Source: Streptomyces althioticus (GTDB taxonomy: Bacteria; Actinomycetota; Actinomycetes; Streptomycetales; Streptomycetaceae). Taken from it: DNA of 64,000 bases. The notes under the pieces are model-generated. The model searched no databases, was not told the DNA's origin, and worked only from the letters and a program-made list of their open reading frames with translations. Where the stretch lies: assembly GCA_014649355.1 (NCBI GenBank), contig BMSW01000001.1, forward strand, positions 434,001 to 498,000, in the 5' to 3' direction. The position numbers and the translations under genes were made by a program. Of the stretch, positions 24,734 to 33,540 are shown in pieces; position 1 is the first letter of the stretch; each line of letters opens with the position of its first letter.

Positions 24734-26203
24734 ATGCCCGATGTCCGGCTGGCGTCCCCCCAGGGCAGGTGGATCCTGTTCACCACGGTCCTCGGCTCCG
24801 GCATGGCCCTGCTCGACTCGACCGTCGTCAACGTCGCCCTGCCCCGCATCGGCGAGGACCTCGACGCCGACCTCGCCGCGCTCCAGTGGACCGTCAACGC
24901 CTACCTGGTCACGCTGGCCGGGCTGATCCTGCTGGGCGGGGCGCTCGGCGACCGGTTCGGGCGGCGCCGGGTCTTCGTCGTCGGCGTGCTCTGGTTCGCC
25001 GCCGCCTCCCTGCTGTGCGGGATCGCGCCGAACGAGGGCGTGCTCATCGCGGCCCGCGCCCTCCAGGGCGCGGGCGGGGCGCTGCTCACCCCCGGCTCGC
25101 TCGCGCTGATCCAGGCGTCCTTCCACGCCGACGACCGGGGCCGCGCGGTCGGCCTGTGGTCCGGCTTCGGCGGCATCGGCGCGGCCGTGGGGCCGTTCCT
25201 GGGCGGCTGGCTGGTGGACGGACCCGGCTGGCGCTGGGTGTTTCTGATCAACGTGCCGCTCGCCCTGCTGTGCGCGCCGGTCGCCGTGCGCCATGTGCCG
25301 GAGTCGTCCGGCGCAGAGGCGAAGGGACGCTTCGACGTGCTCGGCGCGGCGCTCGGCGCGGTCGCGCTCGCGCTGGTGACGTACGCGCTGATCGGGGCCG
25401 GTGACGGGTCGCCGCTGGTCGTCGTGTCCGCGGTGGCGGGGCTCGCCGCCGCCGTCGGGTTCGTGCTGGTGGAGAAGCGGCGGCCGGGTCCGATGATGCC
25501 GCTGGAGATCTTCGCGTCCCGCCAGTTCTCCGCCGTCAACGGCGTCACCCTGTGCGTGTACGCGGCGTTCGGCGGGTTCTTCTTCCTCGCCGCGCTCCAG
25601 CTCCAGGTCGTCGTCGGCTGGTCCGCCCTCGCCGCGGGGACGGCCCTGCTGCCGACGACCGCCCTGATGCTGCTGCTCTCCGCCCGCTCCGGCGAGCTGG
25701 CCGACCGGATCGGGCCGCGCCTGCCGCTCACCGTAGGCCCGCTGCTGTGCGCCGCCGGGGTGCTGATGATGCTGCGGGTCGGGCCCGGCGCCTCGTACGC
25801 CGTCGACGTGCTGCCCGCGCTGCTGGTGCTGGGCCTCGGCATGGTCGCCCTGGTCGCGCCGCTCACGGCGTCCGTGCTGGCGTCGGTGGACACCGCGCGG
25901 GCGGGCCTCGCCAGCGGGGTCAACAACGCGGCCGCCCGCGCCGCCGGACTGCTGGCGGTGGCCGCGCTGCCACTGCTCGCCGGGATGGGCCCGGAGGCGT
26001 TCCGGCAGCCGGAGCGGTTCGACGCCGCCTTCGACCGGGCGATGCTGCTGTGCGCGGGCATTCTGGTGGCCGGCGCGCTCCTCGCCGCGGCGACCGTGCG
26101 CCGTCCCGCGCCCGGCTGCCGGCGCCCGGAGTGCCGTACGCACGGCAGTGTGGCCGTGCCGCCGCTGGAGGCGGACCCGCGCCGGGGGAGCAGCATCGCC
26201 TGA
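24734..26203 (+). CDS. MFS drug-efflux-type transporter (DHA2, 14-TM-like)
   Basis: A 489-residue major facilitator. First helix GRWILFTTVLGSGMALLDST, motif WTVNAYLVTLAGLILLGGAL, the A-loop GDRFGRRRVFVVGV, and the antiporter motif GIGAAVGPFLGGWLVD. I count about 13-14 hydrophobic segments. The family exports antibiotics or metabolites by proton antiport; substrate unknown. The ribosome site is weak and the ORF starts 15 bp after the fba terminator hairpin. A DUF3151 gene follows 17 bp after the stop. Confidence 0.88.
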   Translation: MPDVRLASPQGRWILFTTVLGSGMALLDSTVVNVALPRIGEDLDADLAALQWTVNAYLVTLAGLILLGGALGDRFGRRRVFVVGVLWFAAASLLCGIAPNEGVLIAARALQGAGGALLTPGSLALIQASFHADDRGRAVGLWSGFGGIGAAVGPFLGGWLVDGPGWRWVFLINVPLALLCAPVAVRHVPESSGAEAKGRFDVLGAALGAVALALVTYALIGAGDGSPLVVVSAVAGLAAAVGFVLVEKRRPGPMMPLEIFASRQFSAVNGVTLCVYAAFGGFFFLAALQLQVVVGWSALAAGTALLPTTALMLLLSARSGELADRIGPRLPLTVGPLLCAAGVLMMLRVGPGASYAVDVLPALLVLGLGMVALVAPLTASVLASVDTARAGLASGVNNAAARAAGLLAVAALPLLAGMGPEAFRQPERFDAAFDRAMLLCAGILVAGALLAAATVRRPAPGCRRPECRTHGSVAVPPLEADPRRGSSIA

Positions 26204-26220
26204 TGTACGAGACTGGACCC

Positions 26221-26634
26221 ATGTCCATTCACGAGAACCTCCTCGGGGGCCCGCCCCCGACCCACCTCCCCGACGACCCCGGGCCGCGCGAGCTGCTGGC
26301 GTCCGGCGCCACCGCCGCCGAGGTCGCCGGCCGGTACCCGACCTCCTCGCTGGCCTGGGCGCGGCTCGCCGACGAGGCGTTCGAGCGGGACAGCGTCGTC
26401 GAGTCCTACGCGTACGCCCGCACGGGCTACCACCGCGGCCTGGACGCGCTGCGCCGCAACGGCTGGAAGGGCCACGGCCCCGTGCCGTGGGAGCACGAGC
26501 CGAACCGCGGCTTCCTGCGCGCCCTGCACGCCCTCGCCCGCGCGGCGCAGGCGATCGGCGAGCAGGAGGAGTACGAGCGCTGCAGCCAGTTCCTGAAGGA
26601 CTCCTCGCCCACGGCGGCCCAGGTCCTGGGCTGA
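26221..26634 (+). CDS. DUF3151 family protein
   Basis: A 137-residue soluble actinobacterial protein: LLGGPPPTHLPDDP at the N-terminus, then TPR-like helices (YPTSSLAWARLADEAFERDS, SYAYARTGYHRGLDALRRNG, GFLRALHALARAAQAIGEQ). The family is strongly conserved in Streptomyces with no assigned function. Its place between an exporter and the kynurenine genes is not informative; a terminator follows. Confidence 0.85.
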   Translation: MSIHENLLGGPPPTHLPDDPGPRELLASGATAAEVAGRYPTSSLAWARLADEAFERDSVVESYAYARTGYHRGLDALRRNGWKGHGPVPWEHEPNRGFLRALHALARAAQAIGEQEEYERCSQFLKDSSPTAAQVLG

Positions 26635-26665
26635 ACCGGCCGGAAAACGGAACCTGATCACCGCG

Positions 26666-26692
26666 AGGCCCGTCTGCCCGGCAGGCGGGCCT
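26666..26692 (+). terminator. Terminator between the DUF3151 gene and kynA
   Basis: AGGCCCGTCTGCC (26666-26678) pairs with GGCAGGCGGGCCT (26680-26692) with one mismatch, leaving almost no loop; the real loop will open a few pairs. Confidence 0.6.
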
Positions 26693-26799
26693 TGCGGCGG
26701 TGGGGGACGATTGCGCAGGATGCACCGTGGGGACCGGGGCCCCCGTGCCGGTAACGGCAGGGGCGGACCGCTACCCGGAGAACATTTCAGGAGACAGCG

Positions 26800-27645
26800 A
26801 TGTCCCACGAGGCTCACGAGCCCGAGACCCCGCATCTCGCCCCCAAAATTGATTGGAGCCAGGGCACGACGCCTTACGAGGACTACGTCAAGGCCGACGT
26901 CCTCACCCACCTCCAGCACACCCTCTCGGACGATCCCGGAGAGATGGTCTTCCTGGTCACCACCCAGGTCATGGAGCTGTGGTTCACCGTGATCGTGCAC
27001 GAGTGGGAGACCGCGGCGCAGGCGCTGCGCCGCGACGACGTGCCGACCGCGGTCGACGCGCTGCGCCGCTCACGGCGCGAGCTGGAGGCGCTGAACGCCT
27101 CCTGGCGGCCCCTGGCCGGGCTCACCCCGGCCCAGTTCAACTCCTACCGGAGCGCCCTCGGCGAGGGCTCCGGCTTCCAGTCGGCGATGTACCGGCGCAT
27201 GGAGTTCCTGCTCGGCGACAAGTCCGCGTCGATGCTGGTCCCGCACCGGGGCGCGCCGCGGGTGCACGCCGAGCTGGAGAAGGCCCTGCACGAGCCCAGC
27301 CTCTACGACGAGGTGCTGCGGTTCCTCGCCCGGCGCGGCCACCCCGTGCCGAAGGACGTGCTGGAGCGCGACGTGTCGCGGAAGTACGAGCCGTCGCGCG
27401 AGGTCGAGGAGATCTGGACGGCCGTCTACGCGGGCGACGAGCGGGACGAGGTCGCGCGGCTCGGCGAGGCGCTCACCGACGTCGCCGAACTGGTGTGGCG
27501 CTGGCGCAACGACCACCTGGTCGCCACCCGCCGGGCCATGGGGTCCAAGACCGGGACGGGAGGGTCCGCCGGAGTGGCGTGGCTGGAGAAGCGGGCGCAG
27601 AAGAACGTGTTCCCCGAGCTGTGGACGGCGCGGTCCTATGTCTGA
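26800..27645 (+). CDS. kynA: Tryptophan 2,3-dioxygenase
   Basis: A 281-residue heme dioxygenase opening the tryptophan indole ring to N-formylkynurenine. TDO motifs: YEDYVKADVLTHLQHTL, FLVTTQVMELWFTVIVHEW, FNSYRSALGEGSGFQSAMYR, and the heme-histidine region HLVATRRAMGSKTGTGGS near the C-terminus. The ribosome site is AGGAG before ATG 26800. kynU overlaps by 8 bp, so the two are coupled; a formamidase-like hydrolase gene follows. Confidence 0.96.
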   Translation: MSHEAHEPETPHLAPKIDWSQGTTPYEDYVKADVLTHLQHTLSDDPGEMVFLVTTQVMELWFTVIVHEWETAAQALRRDDVPTAVDALRRSRRELEALNASWRPLAGLTPAQFNSYRSALGEGSGFQSAMYRRMEFLLGDKSASMLVPHRGAPRVHAELEKALHEPSLYDEVLRFLARRGHPVPKDVLERDVSRKYEPSREVEEIWTAVYAGDERDEVARLGEALTDVAELVWRWRNDHLVATRRAMGSKTGTGGSAGVAWLEKRAQKNVFPELWTARSYV

Positions 27646-28840
27646 GCTGACACGGAAGGCGGAGAAGCTGGACGCGGGTGACGAACTCGCCGCCAAGCGC
27701 GCGGAGTTCGTCCTCGACGGGCCCGAGGGCGCGGTCTACCTGGACGGGAACTCGCTGGGCGCGCTGCCCGTCGCCGTGCCCGGCCGGGTCGCGGACGTGG
27801 TCGGCCGCCAGTGGGGCGAGATGCGCATCCGCTCCTGGACGGAGAGCGGCTGGTGGACGGCGCCGGAGCGGATCGGCGACCGGATCGCCCCGCTGGTCGG
27901 CGCGGCGGCCGGGCAGATCGTGGTGGGCGACTCCACCAGCGTCAACGTGTTCAAGGCGCTCGTCGGCGCGGTACGGCTGGCCCAGGAGAACGGCCCCGGT
28001 CGCGACGAGATCCTGGTCGACGCGACCACGTTCCCCACGGACGGCTACATCGCCGGGTCGGCGGCCCGCATGACCGGCTGCACGCTGCGTCCCGTGGAGC
28101 CCTCGGAGGTGCCGGGCGCCCTCGGGGAGCGCACGGCCGCCGTGCTGCTCAACCACGTGGACTACCGCACCGGCCGGCTGCACGACCTGCCCGCCCTCAC
28201 GGCGGCCGTGCACGCGGCGGGCGCGTACGCCGTCTGGGACCTGTGCCACAGCGCGGGCGCCCTGCCGGTCGGCCTGGACGCGCACGGCGTGGACCTGGCC
28301 GTCGGCTGCACCTACAAGTACCTCAACGGCGGCCCCGGCTCGCCCGCGTACCTGTACGTGCGGGCGGACCTCCAGGACCGCTTCGACTCCCCGCTGCCCG
28401 GCTGGAACTCGCACGCGGAGCCCTTCGGGATGCGCTCCGAGTACGCGCCCGCCCAGGGCGCGGTGCGCGGGCGGGTCGGCACCCCCGACATCCTCTCCAT
28501 GCTCGCCCTGGAGGCGGCGCTCGAGGTGTGGGACGGGGTGACGGTCGAGGCGGTCCGCGCCAAGTCCCTCGCCCTGACCGACTTCTTCCTGGAGTGCGTC
28601 GGGGAGTACGTCCCCGAGGGCCGCGCGGAGTGCCTCACCCCGCTGCCGCACGCGGAACGGGGCAGCCAGGTCGCCCTGCGCTGCGCCGACGCCGGTCCCG
28701 TGATGCAGCGGCTCATCGACCGGGGCGTGGTCGGCGACTTCCGCCACCCGGACGTGCTCCGCTTCGGATTCACCCCGCTCTACGTCGGTTTCGCCGACGT
28801 GGAACGGGCCGCGCGGGTGCTCGCCGAGGAACTGGGCTGA
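27638..28840 (+). CDS. kynU: Kynureninase
   Basis: A 400-residue PLP enzyme that cleaves kynurenine to anthranilate and alanine. The PLP lysine lies in VGCTYKYLNGGPGSPA; upstream are VYLDGNSLGALP, VDATTFPTDGYIAG and WDLCHSAGALPVGLDAHGVD, all kynureninase-like. Starts within the last 8 bp of kynA. Anthranilate may feed catabolism or secondary metabolites. A terminator hairpin follows at 28846-28875. Confidence 0.96.
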   Translation: MSELTRKAEKLDAGDELAAKRAEFVLDGPEGAVYLDGNSLGALPVAVPGRVADVVGRQWGEMRIRSWTESGWWTAPERIGDRIAPLVGAAAGQIVVGDSTSVNVFKALVGAVRLAQENGPGRDEILVDATTFPTDGYIAGSAARMTGCTLRPVEPSEVPGALGERTAAVLLNHVDYRTGRLHDLPALTAAVHAAGAYAVWDLCHSAGALPVGLDAHGVDLAVGCTYKYLNGGPGSPAYLYVRADLQDRFDSPLPGWNSHAEPFGMRSEYAPAQGAVRGRVGTPDILSMLALEAALEVWDGVTVEAVRAKSLALTDFFLECVGEYVPEGRAECLTPLPHAERGSQVALRCADAGPVMQRLIDRGVVGDFRHPDVLRFGFTPLYVGFADVERAARVLAEELG

Positions 28841-28845
28841 CCCGG

Positions 28846-28875
28846 CGGGGCCGGGACGGCGGTGTCCCGGCCCCG
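28846..28875 (+). terminator. Terminator after kynU
   Basis: A perfect 12-bp stem (CGGGGCCGGGAC with GTCCCGGCCCCG), 6-nt loop, then ttccc, starting 5 bp after the kynU stop. The formamidase-like gene 160 bp on thus probably has its own promoter. Confidence 0.75.
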
Positions 28876-29000
28876 TTCCCGCCGGTCAGGCGGGGCCTCC
28901 TGGTGAGAGCGGCGGGCGAAGTGCTGGTACCGTCCCGCCCGAACGGCCGCGTACACGCCCGGTCCGGTCGAACCACGTTGTATCGCTGAGAGGTTGGAGC

Positions 29001-29870
29001 ATGACGGACGACGTCGCAGCCGCCCGGGCCGCCGCCGAGGAGAAGTCGGCCTTCTCCCACCCGCCGGTCGATCCGGACACCACGGCGGCCTACGGCGACG
29101 ACCCCGACCACGTCATCGACTTCTGGACGCCGCGCGGCGGGAGCGGACCCGCGCCGGTGGTCGTCGTCCTGCACGGCGGCGCCTGGCGCGCCCCCTACGA
29201 CCGGCGTCACGTCAGCCCGTTCGCCGCGTTCCTCGCGCACCGCGGCTTCGCCGTGGCCAGCGTCGAGTACCGGCGCGGCGCGGCCGGGGCGGACGGCGGC
29301 GACCCCGTGGCCGGGCGCTGGCCCGACACCTTCGACGACGTCGCCGCCGCGATCGACGCCCTGCCCACACTGATACGCGAGCACCTCCCGGCGGGCGACC
29401 CGCGCCGCATTGCCCTCACCGGCCACTCCGCGGGCGGGCACCTCGCCCTGTGGGCCGCCGCCCGGCACGTCCTGCCGGCCGGTTCGCCCTGGCGCACCGA
29501 CGCCCCGGCGCCCCTGCGGGGGGTGGTCGCCCTCGCCCCCATCGCGGACTTCGAGGTCGCCGACAAGCTCGGCGTGTGCGGCGGCGCCACCCGTGAACTC
29601 CTCGGCGGTGACGACCATTTCGCCGAGCGCAGGCCGCACGCCGACCCGGCGCTGCTGCTGCCCACCGGTATCGCCACCACCCTCGTCCAGGGCGGCGCCG
29701 ACATCGACGTCCCGCCCGCGGTCGCCGAGTCGTACGCGGACGCGGCGGCGAAGGCCGGCGAGGTCGTCGGGGTCACCCTGCTGCCGGACGTCGGCCACTT
29801 CCCGCTCGTCGATCCCGCGGCGGACGCCTGCGCGGTCGTCGCGGAGGAGATCGCCCAGCTCGCGTGGTGA
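29001..29870 (+). CDS. Alpha/beta-hydrolase, probable kynurenine formamidase
   Basis: A 289-residue alpha/beta-hydrolase of the arylformamidase/HSL-like type: oxyanion motif VVLHGGAWRAPYD, nucleophile GHSAGGHLALWAAA, acid in the VQGGADIDVP segment and catalytic His in LPDVGHFPLVDP. It would convert N-formylkynurenine to kynurenine, the missing step between the two neighbouring enzymes, so kynA, kynU and this gene complete tryptophan-to-anthranilate. Function is inferred from context as well as fold; ATG 29001 follows ttggagc. Confidence 0.8.
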   Translation: MTDDVAAARAAAEEKSAFSHPPVDPDTTAAYGDDPDHVIDFWTPRGGSGPAPVVVVLHGGAWRAPYDRRHVSPFAAFLAHRGFAVASVEYRRGAAGADGGDPVAGRWPDTFDDVAAAIDALPTLIREHLPAGDPRRIALTGHSAGGHLALWAAARHVLPAGSPWRTDAPAPLRGVVALAPIADFEVADKLGVCGGATRELLGGDDHFAERRPHADPALLLPTGIATTLVQGGADIDVPPAVAESYADAAAKAGEVVGVTLLPDVGHFPLVDPAADACAVVAEEIAQLAW

Positions 29871-29907
29871 GCCCAACTCCCCTGAGGAGCAGGCCCCGTC
29901 ATACCAC

Positions 29908-29919
29908 TAGTACCTGAGA
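29908..29919. promoter_or_regulatory. 12-bp motif TAGTACCTGAGA (first copy)
   Basis: This 12-mer precedes the hydrolase-acyltransferase-kinase-regulator operon and recurs exactly at 34239-34250 in front of the second kinase-regulator pair. A shared operator for the two NarL-type regulators, or a shared promoter element, is the simplest reading. It lies 105 bp before the ATG. Confidence 0.45.
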
Positions 29920-30024
29920 GCTACCCCGCGGATGAGTCCCCCGGTGGGACGCGGGTTACAGACCACGCTCCGTAACTTCCTTTCCTGACAGGCCCGATGG
30001 GCGGGCGGACGGGAAGGAAGCGCG

Positions 30025-31041
30025 ATGGAGCAGGGGCGCGAGCGGGGGACTCCGGGCACGACACCGGGTGGCGCGGAGATCACGGCGCACCGCCTCGCGG
30101 GCCGGCTGCGGCGCGGTCTGCTCGCCGCTCTCGTCGCCGCCGCCGTGGCCGTGCCCCTCGCCGGGGCCGCCGGCCCGCAGGCCCCCGCCCCGCCGCCCGC
30201 CCGGCTCGCGCCCCCGGCCGTCGCCGGACTCGACGCGACCTACGCCGCCCACCGGGCCAACGCCGCCGAGGCGGCCCGCACCGCGGCCGACCACGGGTAC
30301 CGGGACCGCGCGGCCACCGAACACGCCCTGGCCACACGGCAGTTGCTGCACTTCGACGGACGCGGCGCCGGCCTGGTCACCGAGGTCCTCGGCGACCTCG
30401 CGCACGCCGACCGCGTCGCCGTCCTGGTCCCCGGGTCCGACACCGGCATCGACACCTACGACCGCTTCCGCGCCACCGCCGTCGCCCTGCACCAGCGGCT
30501 GACGCGGGAAGCGCCCTCCGGCGTGCGCACGGCGGTCGTGGCCTGGCTCGGCTACGAGACGCCCGGCACGGTCAGTCCCTCGGTCGCGACGACCGGCCGC
30601 GCGGAGGAGGCGGCGCCCGAACTGCGCGCCCTCGTCTCCGACTTGCGGTCGGTCGCCGCCCCCCGCGCCCGCGTCTCCCTGCTCTGCCACTCCTACGGAT
30701 CCGTCGTCTGCGCGCGGGCCGCCGCCGGACTCGACGCCGACGACCTGGTGTTCCTCGGCAGCCCCGGCACCGGCGCCGACACCGCCGCCGATCTGCGCAC
30801 CCGCGCCCGGGTGTGGGCCGCGCGCGGCGCCGGCGACTGGGTCGGACACGTCCCGCACCTCGACGCCACCCTGTTCGGCACCACCGTCGGCTTCGGCACC
30901 GACCCCGTGTCGGAGGAGTACGGCGCCCGCGTCTTCGCGGCCGGCGACGGCGGACACAGCGACTACTTCGCCCCCGGCTCCCTCTCCCTGGCCAACCTCA
31001 CCCGCATCGTCCTCGGCCACACCCAGGAGGTGACCCGATGA
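30025..31041 (+). CDS. Secreted or membrane-anchored alpha/beta-hydrolase (DUF1023-like)
   Basis: A 338-residue protein. Residues 28-50 form a hydrophobic signal or anchor (LLAALVAAAVAVPLAGAAG) behind an Arg-rich stretch. A DUF1023-type hydrolase domain follows: VLVPGSDTGIDTYDRF, VVAWLGYETPGTV, nucleophile LLCHSYGSVVCARAA, and a late His in GDGGHSDYF. Substrate unknown. Its stop overlaps the acyltransferase start (ATGA), and the operon continues into a two-component pair, suggesting envelope stress or lipid modification. Confidence 0.82.
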   Translation: MEQGRERGTPGTTPGGAEITAHRLAGRLRRGLLAALVAAAVAVPLAGAAGPQAPAPPPARLAPPAVAGLDATYAAHRANAAEAARTAADHGYRDRAATEHALATRQLLHFDGRGAGLVTEVLGDLAHADRVAVLVPGSDTGIDTYDRFRATAVALHQRLTREAPSGVRTAVVAWLGYETPGTVSPSVATTGRAEEAAPELRALVSDLRSVAAPRARVSLLCHSYGSVVCARAAAGLDADDLVFLGSPGTGADTAADLRTRARVWAARGAGDWVGHVPHLDATLFGTTVGFGTDPVSEEYGARVFAAGDGGHSDYFAPGSLSLANLTRIVLGHTQEVTR

Positions 31042-32225
31042 CCCGCCTGACCGTCGCCGTACGCGACACCGCCGCCCGCATCGACGCGGCCACCCCCGCC
31101 CACCGGGACCGCGCCGTCGACGCCCTACGGGCCTTCGCCGTGCTCGGCGTGGTCCTCGGGCACTGGCTGGTCACCGCACTGGTCGCCGACGGCCGCAGCC
31201 TGCGCACCGCGAGCCCGCTCCAGGACATGCCCTGGCTGGCCCCGGTGTCCTGGGCCTTCCAGACCCTCGCCGTGTTCTTCCTGGTCGGCGGGCACGTCGC
31301 GACCCGCTCGTACGCCTCGGCGCGGGAGCGCGGGACGCCGTACCGGCGGTGGCTGCACGCCCGGCTGGCGCGGCTGTTCGGGCCGGTCGTCGCCGTCCTC
31401 ACCCTGTGGACGGTCGTGACGCTCGCGCTGCTGCTGTCCGACGCCGACTACGGGACCGTACGGACGCTGGTGAAGCTGGCGCTGTCCCCGATGTGGTTCC
31501 TGCTGGTCTTCGCCGCCCTCACCGCCGCGACCCCGCTGGTCGCCCGGCTGCACCCGCTGTGGCCGCTGGCCGTCGTCCTCCACGTCGACGTGCTCCGCTT
31601 CGGTCTCGGCGCCGCCGACGGACTGGGCTGGCTGAACCTCGCCGCGGGCTGGCTGGTGCCGTACACGCTGGGCGCGGCCTGGACCCGGGGCGAGCTGCGG
31701 GGCCGCACGTCCGGGTGGGTGCTGCTCGGCGGCGGTACGGCGGCCACGGCGGCACTGGTCATGTGGGCGGGGTATCCGGCCGCGATGGTCGGGGTGCCGG
31801 GCGCCGAGGTGTCCAACCTCAACCCGCCGACCCTGGCCGCCGTCACCTTCGGCCTCGCCCAGTGCGGGCTCGCGCTGCTGCTGCGGGACCGGCTGCGCCA
31901 CGCGATGCGGAGTCCGGTCGCGTGGGCGGCGGTGGCGCTGGTCAACCTGTCCGCGATGACGGTGTTCCTGTGGCACCAGACCGCCCTGATGGCCACCACC
32001 GCCGTGCTCCTCCCGGCAGGCCCGCTGCCCGGCCTGCACACCGTCCCCGACGGCCTCGGCTGGGTCGCCGCCCGGCTGCCCTGGCTGATCGCCTTCGTCC
32101 TCGCCCTCGCGGTGTGCGGGGCGGCGTTCCGGTCCTGGGAGCGGGGCGGCGGCCGACGGCGGGTGCGTCCGTCCAAGGTGGTCCGGGCGCACCACCCGAT
32201 GACCGAGAGAGCCCCGCATGTCTAG
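31038..32225 (+). CDS. Acyltransferase 3 family membrane protein
   Basis: A 395-residue integral membrane acyltransferase. The first helix carries the diagnostic RDRAVDALRAFAVLGVVLGHWLV motif (shortened: ALRAFAVLGVVLGHWLV) with the active-site His; about ten hydrophobic segments follow, with FFLVGGHVATRSYA and a late VFLWHQTALMATT. The family acylates sugars or lipids of the envelope or of secreted compounds. The ATG overlaps the hydrolase stop, and its own stop overlaps the kinase start, so all four genes of this unit are coupled. Confidence 0.85.
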   Translation: MTRLTVAVRDTAARIDAATPAHRDRAVDALRAFAVLGVVLGHWLVTALVADGRSLRTASPLQDMPWLAPVSWAFQTLAVFFLVGGHVATRSYASARERGTPYRRWLHARLARLFGPVVAVLTLWTVVTLALLLSDADYGTVRTLVKLALSPMWFLLVFAALTAATPLVARLHPLWPLAVVLHVDVLRFGLGAADGLGWLNLAAGWLVPYTLGAAWTRGELRGRTSGWVLLGGGTAATAALVMWAGYPAAMVGVPGAEVSNLNPPTLAAVTFGLAQCGLALLLRDRLRHAMRSPVAWAAVALVNLSAMTVFLWHQTALMATTAVLLPAGPLPGLHTVPDGLGWVAARLPWLIAFVLALAVCGAAFRSWERGGGRRRVRPSKVVRAHHPMTERAPHV

Positions 32226-33540
32226 GCTGAACGGCGTGGCGGACACGGGGGTGGAGCACATACGGCGCTGGCTGGAGGTCCTGCGCGAGGACCTGCTCAC
32301 GGCGCGGGCTGATCCCCTGCCGCCGTCCACATGGTTGCGGTGGCTGCCCCACGGGGTGGTGTGCCTGGCCGCCTTCGGCGTGTTCATCGGCGGCCTCCCG
32401 CAGCTCATGGACCACGGCGGGGTCCCCTTCGGGATCGCCCTCCTCGTCGCGCTCGCCCACGGCTGCGCCATGGTGCTCGCGCTGTGGCGGCCGATACCGG
32501 GCTGGTGGGCGTCGATGGCCGCGACGGTGGTCGGCGCGTTCGCGGTGCGCGCCGAGATGGTCGTCGGCGACGACGACTCCTTCAGCTGGCCGTGGAGCTC
32601 GGCGGGGCTCATCGGGCACCTGTTCGTGATGCTGCTGCTCGCTCTGCGGGTGCGCACCCGGGTCTCCGTGGAGGCGCTGGCGCTGACCGCGCTGGTCACC
32701 TGGGTGCTGCAAGGGTGGATCGGCGCGCGGGACTACCAGTCCACCGGTCTTCTGTCGGTGATCCTCTGCGCCGTCGTGGTCGTCCTCGGCATCGCCCTGC
32801 GCGGCCGCCGCGAGGCCCGCGCCCAGCTGGAGCAGCAGACCACGCTCACCGCCGAGGAGCGGGCCCGCCGCACGCTGCTGGAGGAACGCAGCCGCATCGC
32901 ACGCGAGTTGCACGACGTGGTGGCCCACCACATGTCGGTCATCTCCATCCAGGCGCAGGTCGCCCCGCACCTCGTGAAGGACCCGCCCGACGAGCTCAGG
33001 GAGAACCTCGCCGGCATCCGGCAGAACGCCGTGGAGGCGCTCACCGAACTGCGCCGCGTGCTGGACGTGCTGCGCTCCGAACACCCCGCCCCCGGCGAGC
33101 GCGCGGACGCCCCGCAGCCCACCCTCGGCCGGCTGGAGGCGCTGGTGGAGAACACCCGGGCCGCCGGACTCACCGTGACCACCGAGGTCACCGGTGACCG
33201 CCGGCCGCTGCCGCCCGGCGTGGAGCTGTCCGCGTACCGGATCGTGCAGGAGGCGCTGAGCAACGTGCTGCGGCACGCGCCCGGCGCGACCGCGCACGTC
33301 ACCCTCGCCTACGGGCCGCACGCCCTGCGGGTGCAGGTCGTCAACACCGCCCCCACCCGGGAGGCGCCGCCGTCCGCGGGGGCCCGGCACGGGCTGCTCG
33401 GCATGCGGGAACGGGCGGTCATGCTCGGCGGCACGCTCACCGCCGGGCCCTGGTCCGGGCGCGGCTTCCGCGTCGAGGCCCGCCTCCCCGTGCCCGCACC
33501 CTCCGTCACCGACCCCCTCCCCCAGGACGGCACCGCATGA
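32218..33540 (+). CDS. Sensor histidine kinase (NarL/DesK-type), copy 1
   Basis: A 440-residue kinase. Residues about 40-195 contain five to six membrane segments (GVVCLAAFGVFIGGLP; LLSVILCAVVVVLGIAL). The dimerisation/phosphoacceptor box is RIARELHDVVAHHMSVISI (His about 232-240), followed by the HATPase with ALSNVLRHAPGA and GLLGMRERAVMLGG. No large sensory loop, so it may sense membrane state or a partner protein. Start overlaps the acyltransferase stop, and the response regulator starts inside its stop. Closely similar to the kinase at 34310. Confidence 0.92.
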   Translation: MSRLNGVADTGVEHIRRWLEVLREDLLTARADPLPPSTWLRWLPHGVVCLAAFGVFIGGLPQLMDHGGVPFGIALLVALAHGCAMVLALWRPIPGWWASMAATVVGAFAVRAEMVVGDDDSFSWPWSSAGLIGHLFVMLLLALRVRTRVSVEALALTALVTWVLQGWIGARDYQSTGLLSVILCAVVVVLGIALRGRREARAQLEQQTTLTAEERARRTLLEERSRIARELHDVVAHHMSVISIQAQVAPHLVKDPPDELRENLAGIRQNAVEALTELRRVLDVLRSEHPAPGERADAPQPTLGRLEALVENTRAAGLTVTTEVTGDRRPLPPGVELSAYRIVQEALSNVLRHAPGATAHVTLAYGPHALRVQVVNTAPTREAPPSAGARHGLLGMRERAVMLGGTLTAGPWSGRGFRVEARLPVPAPSVTDPLPQDGTA

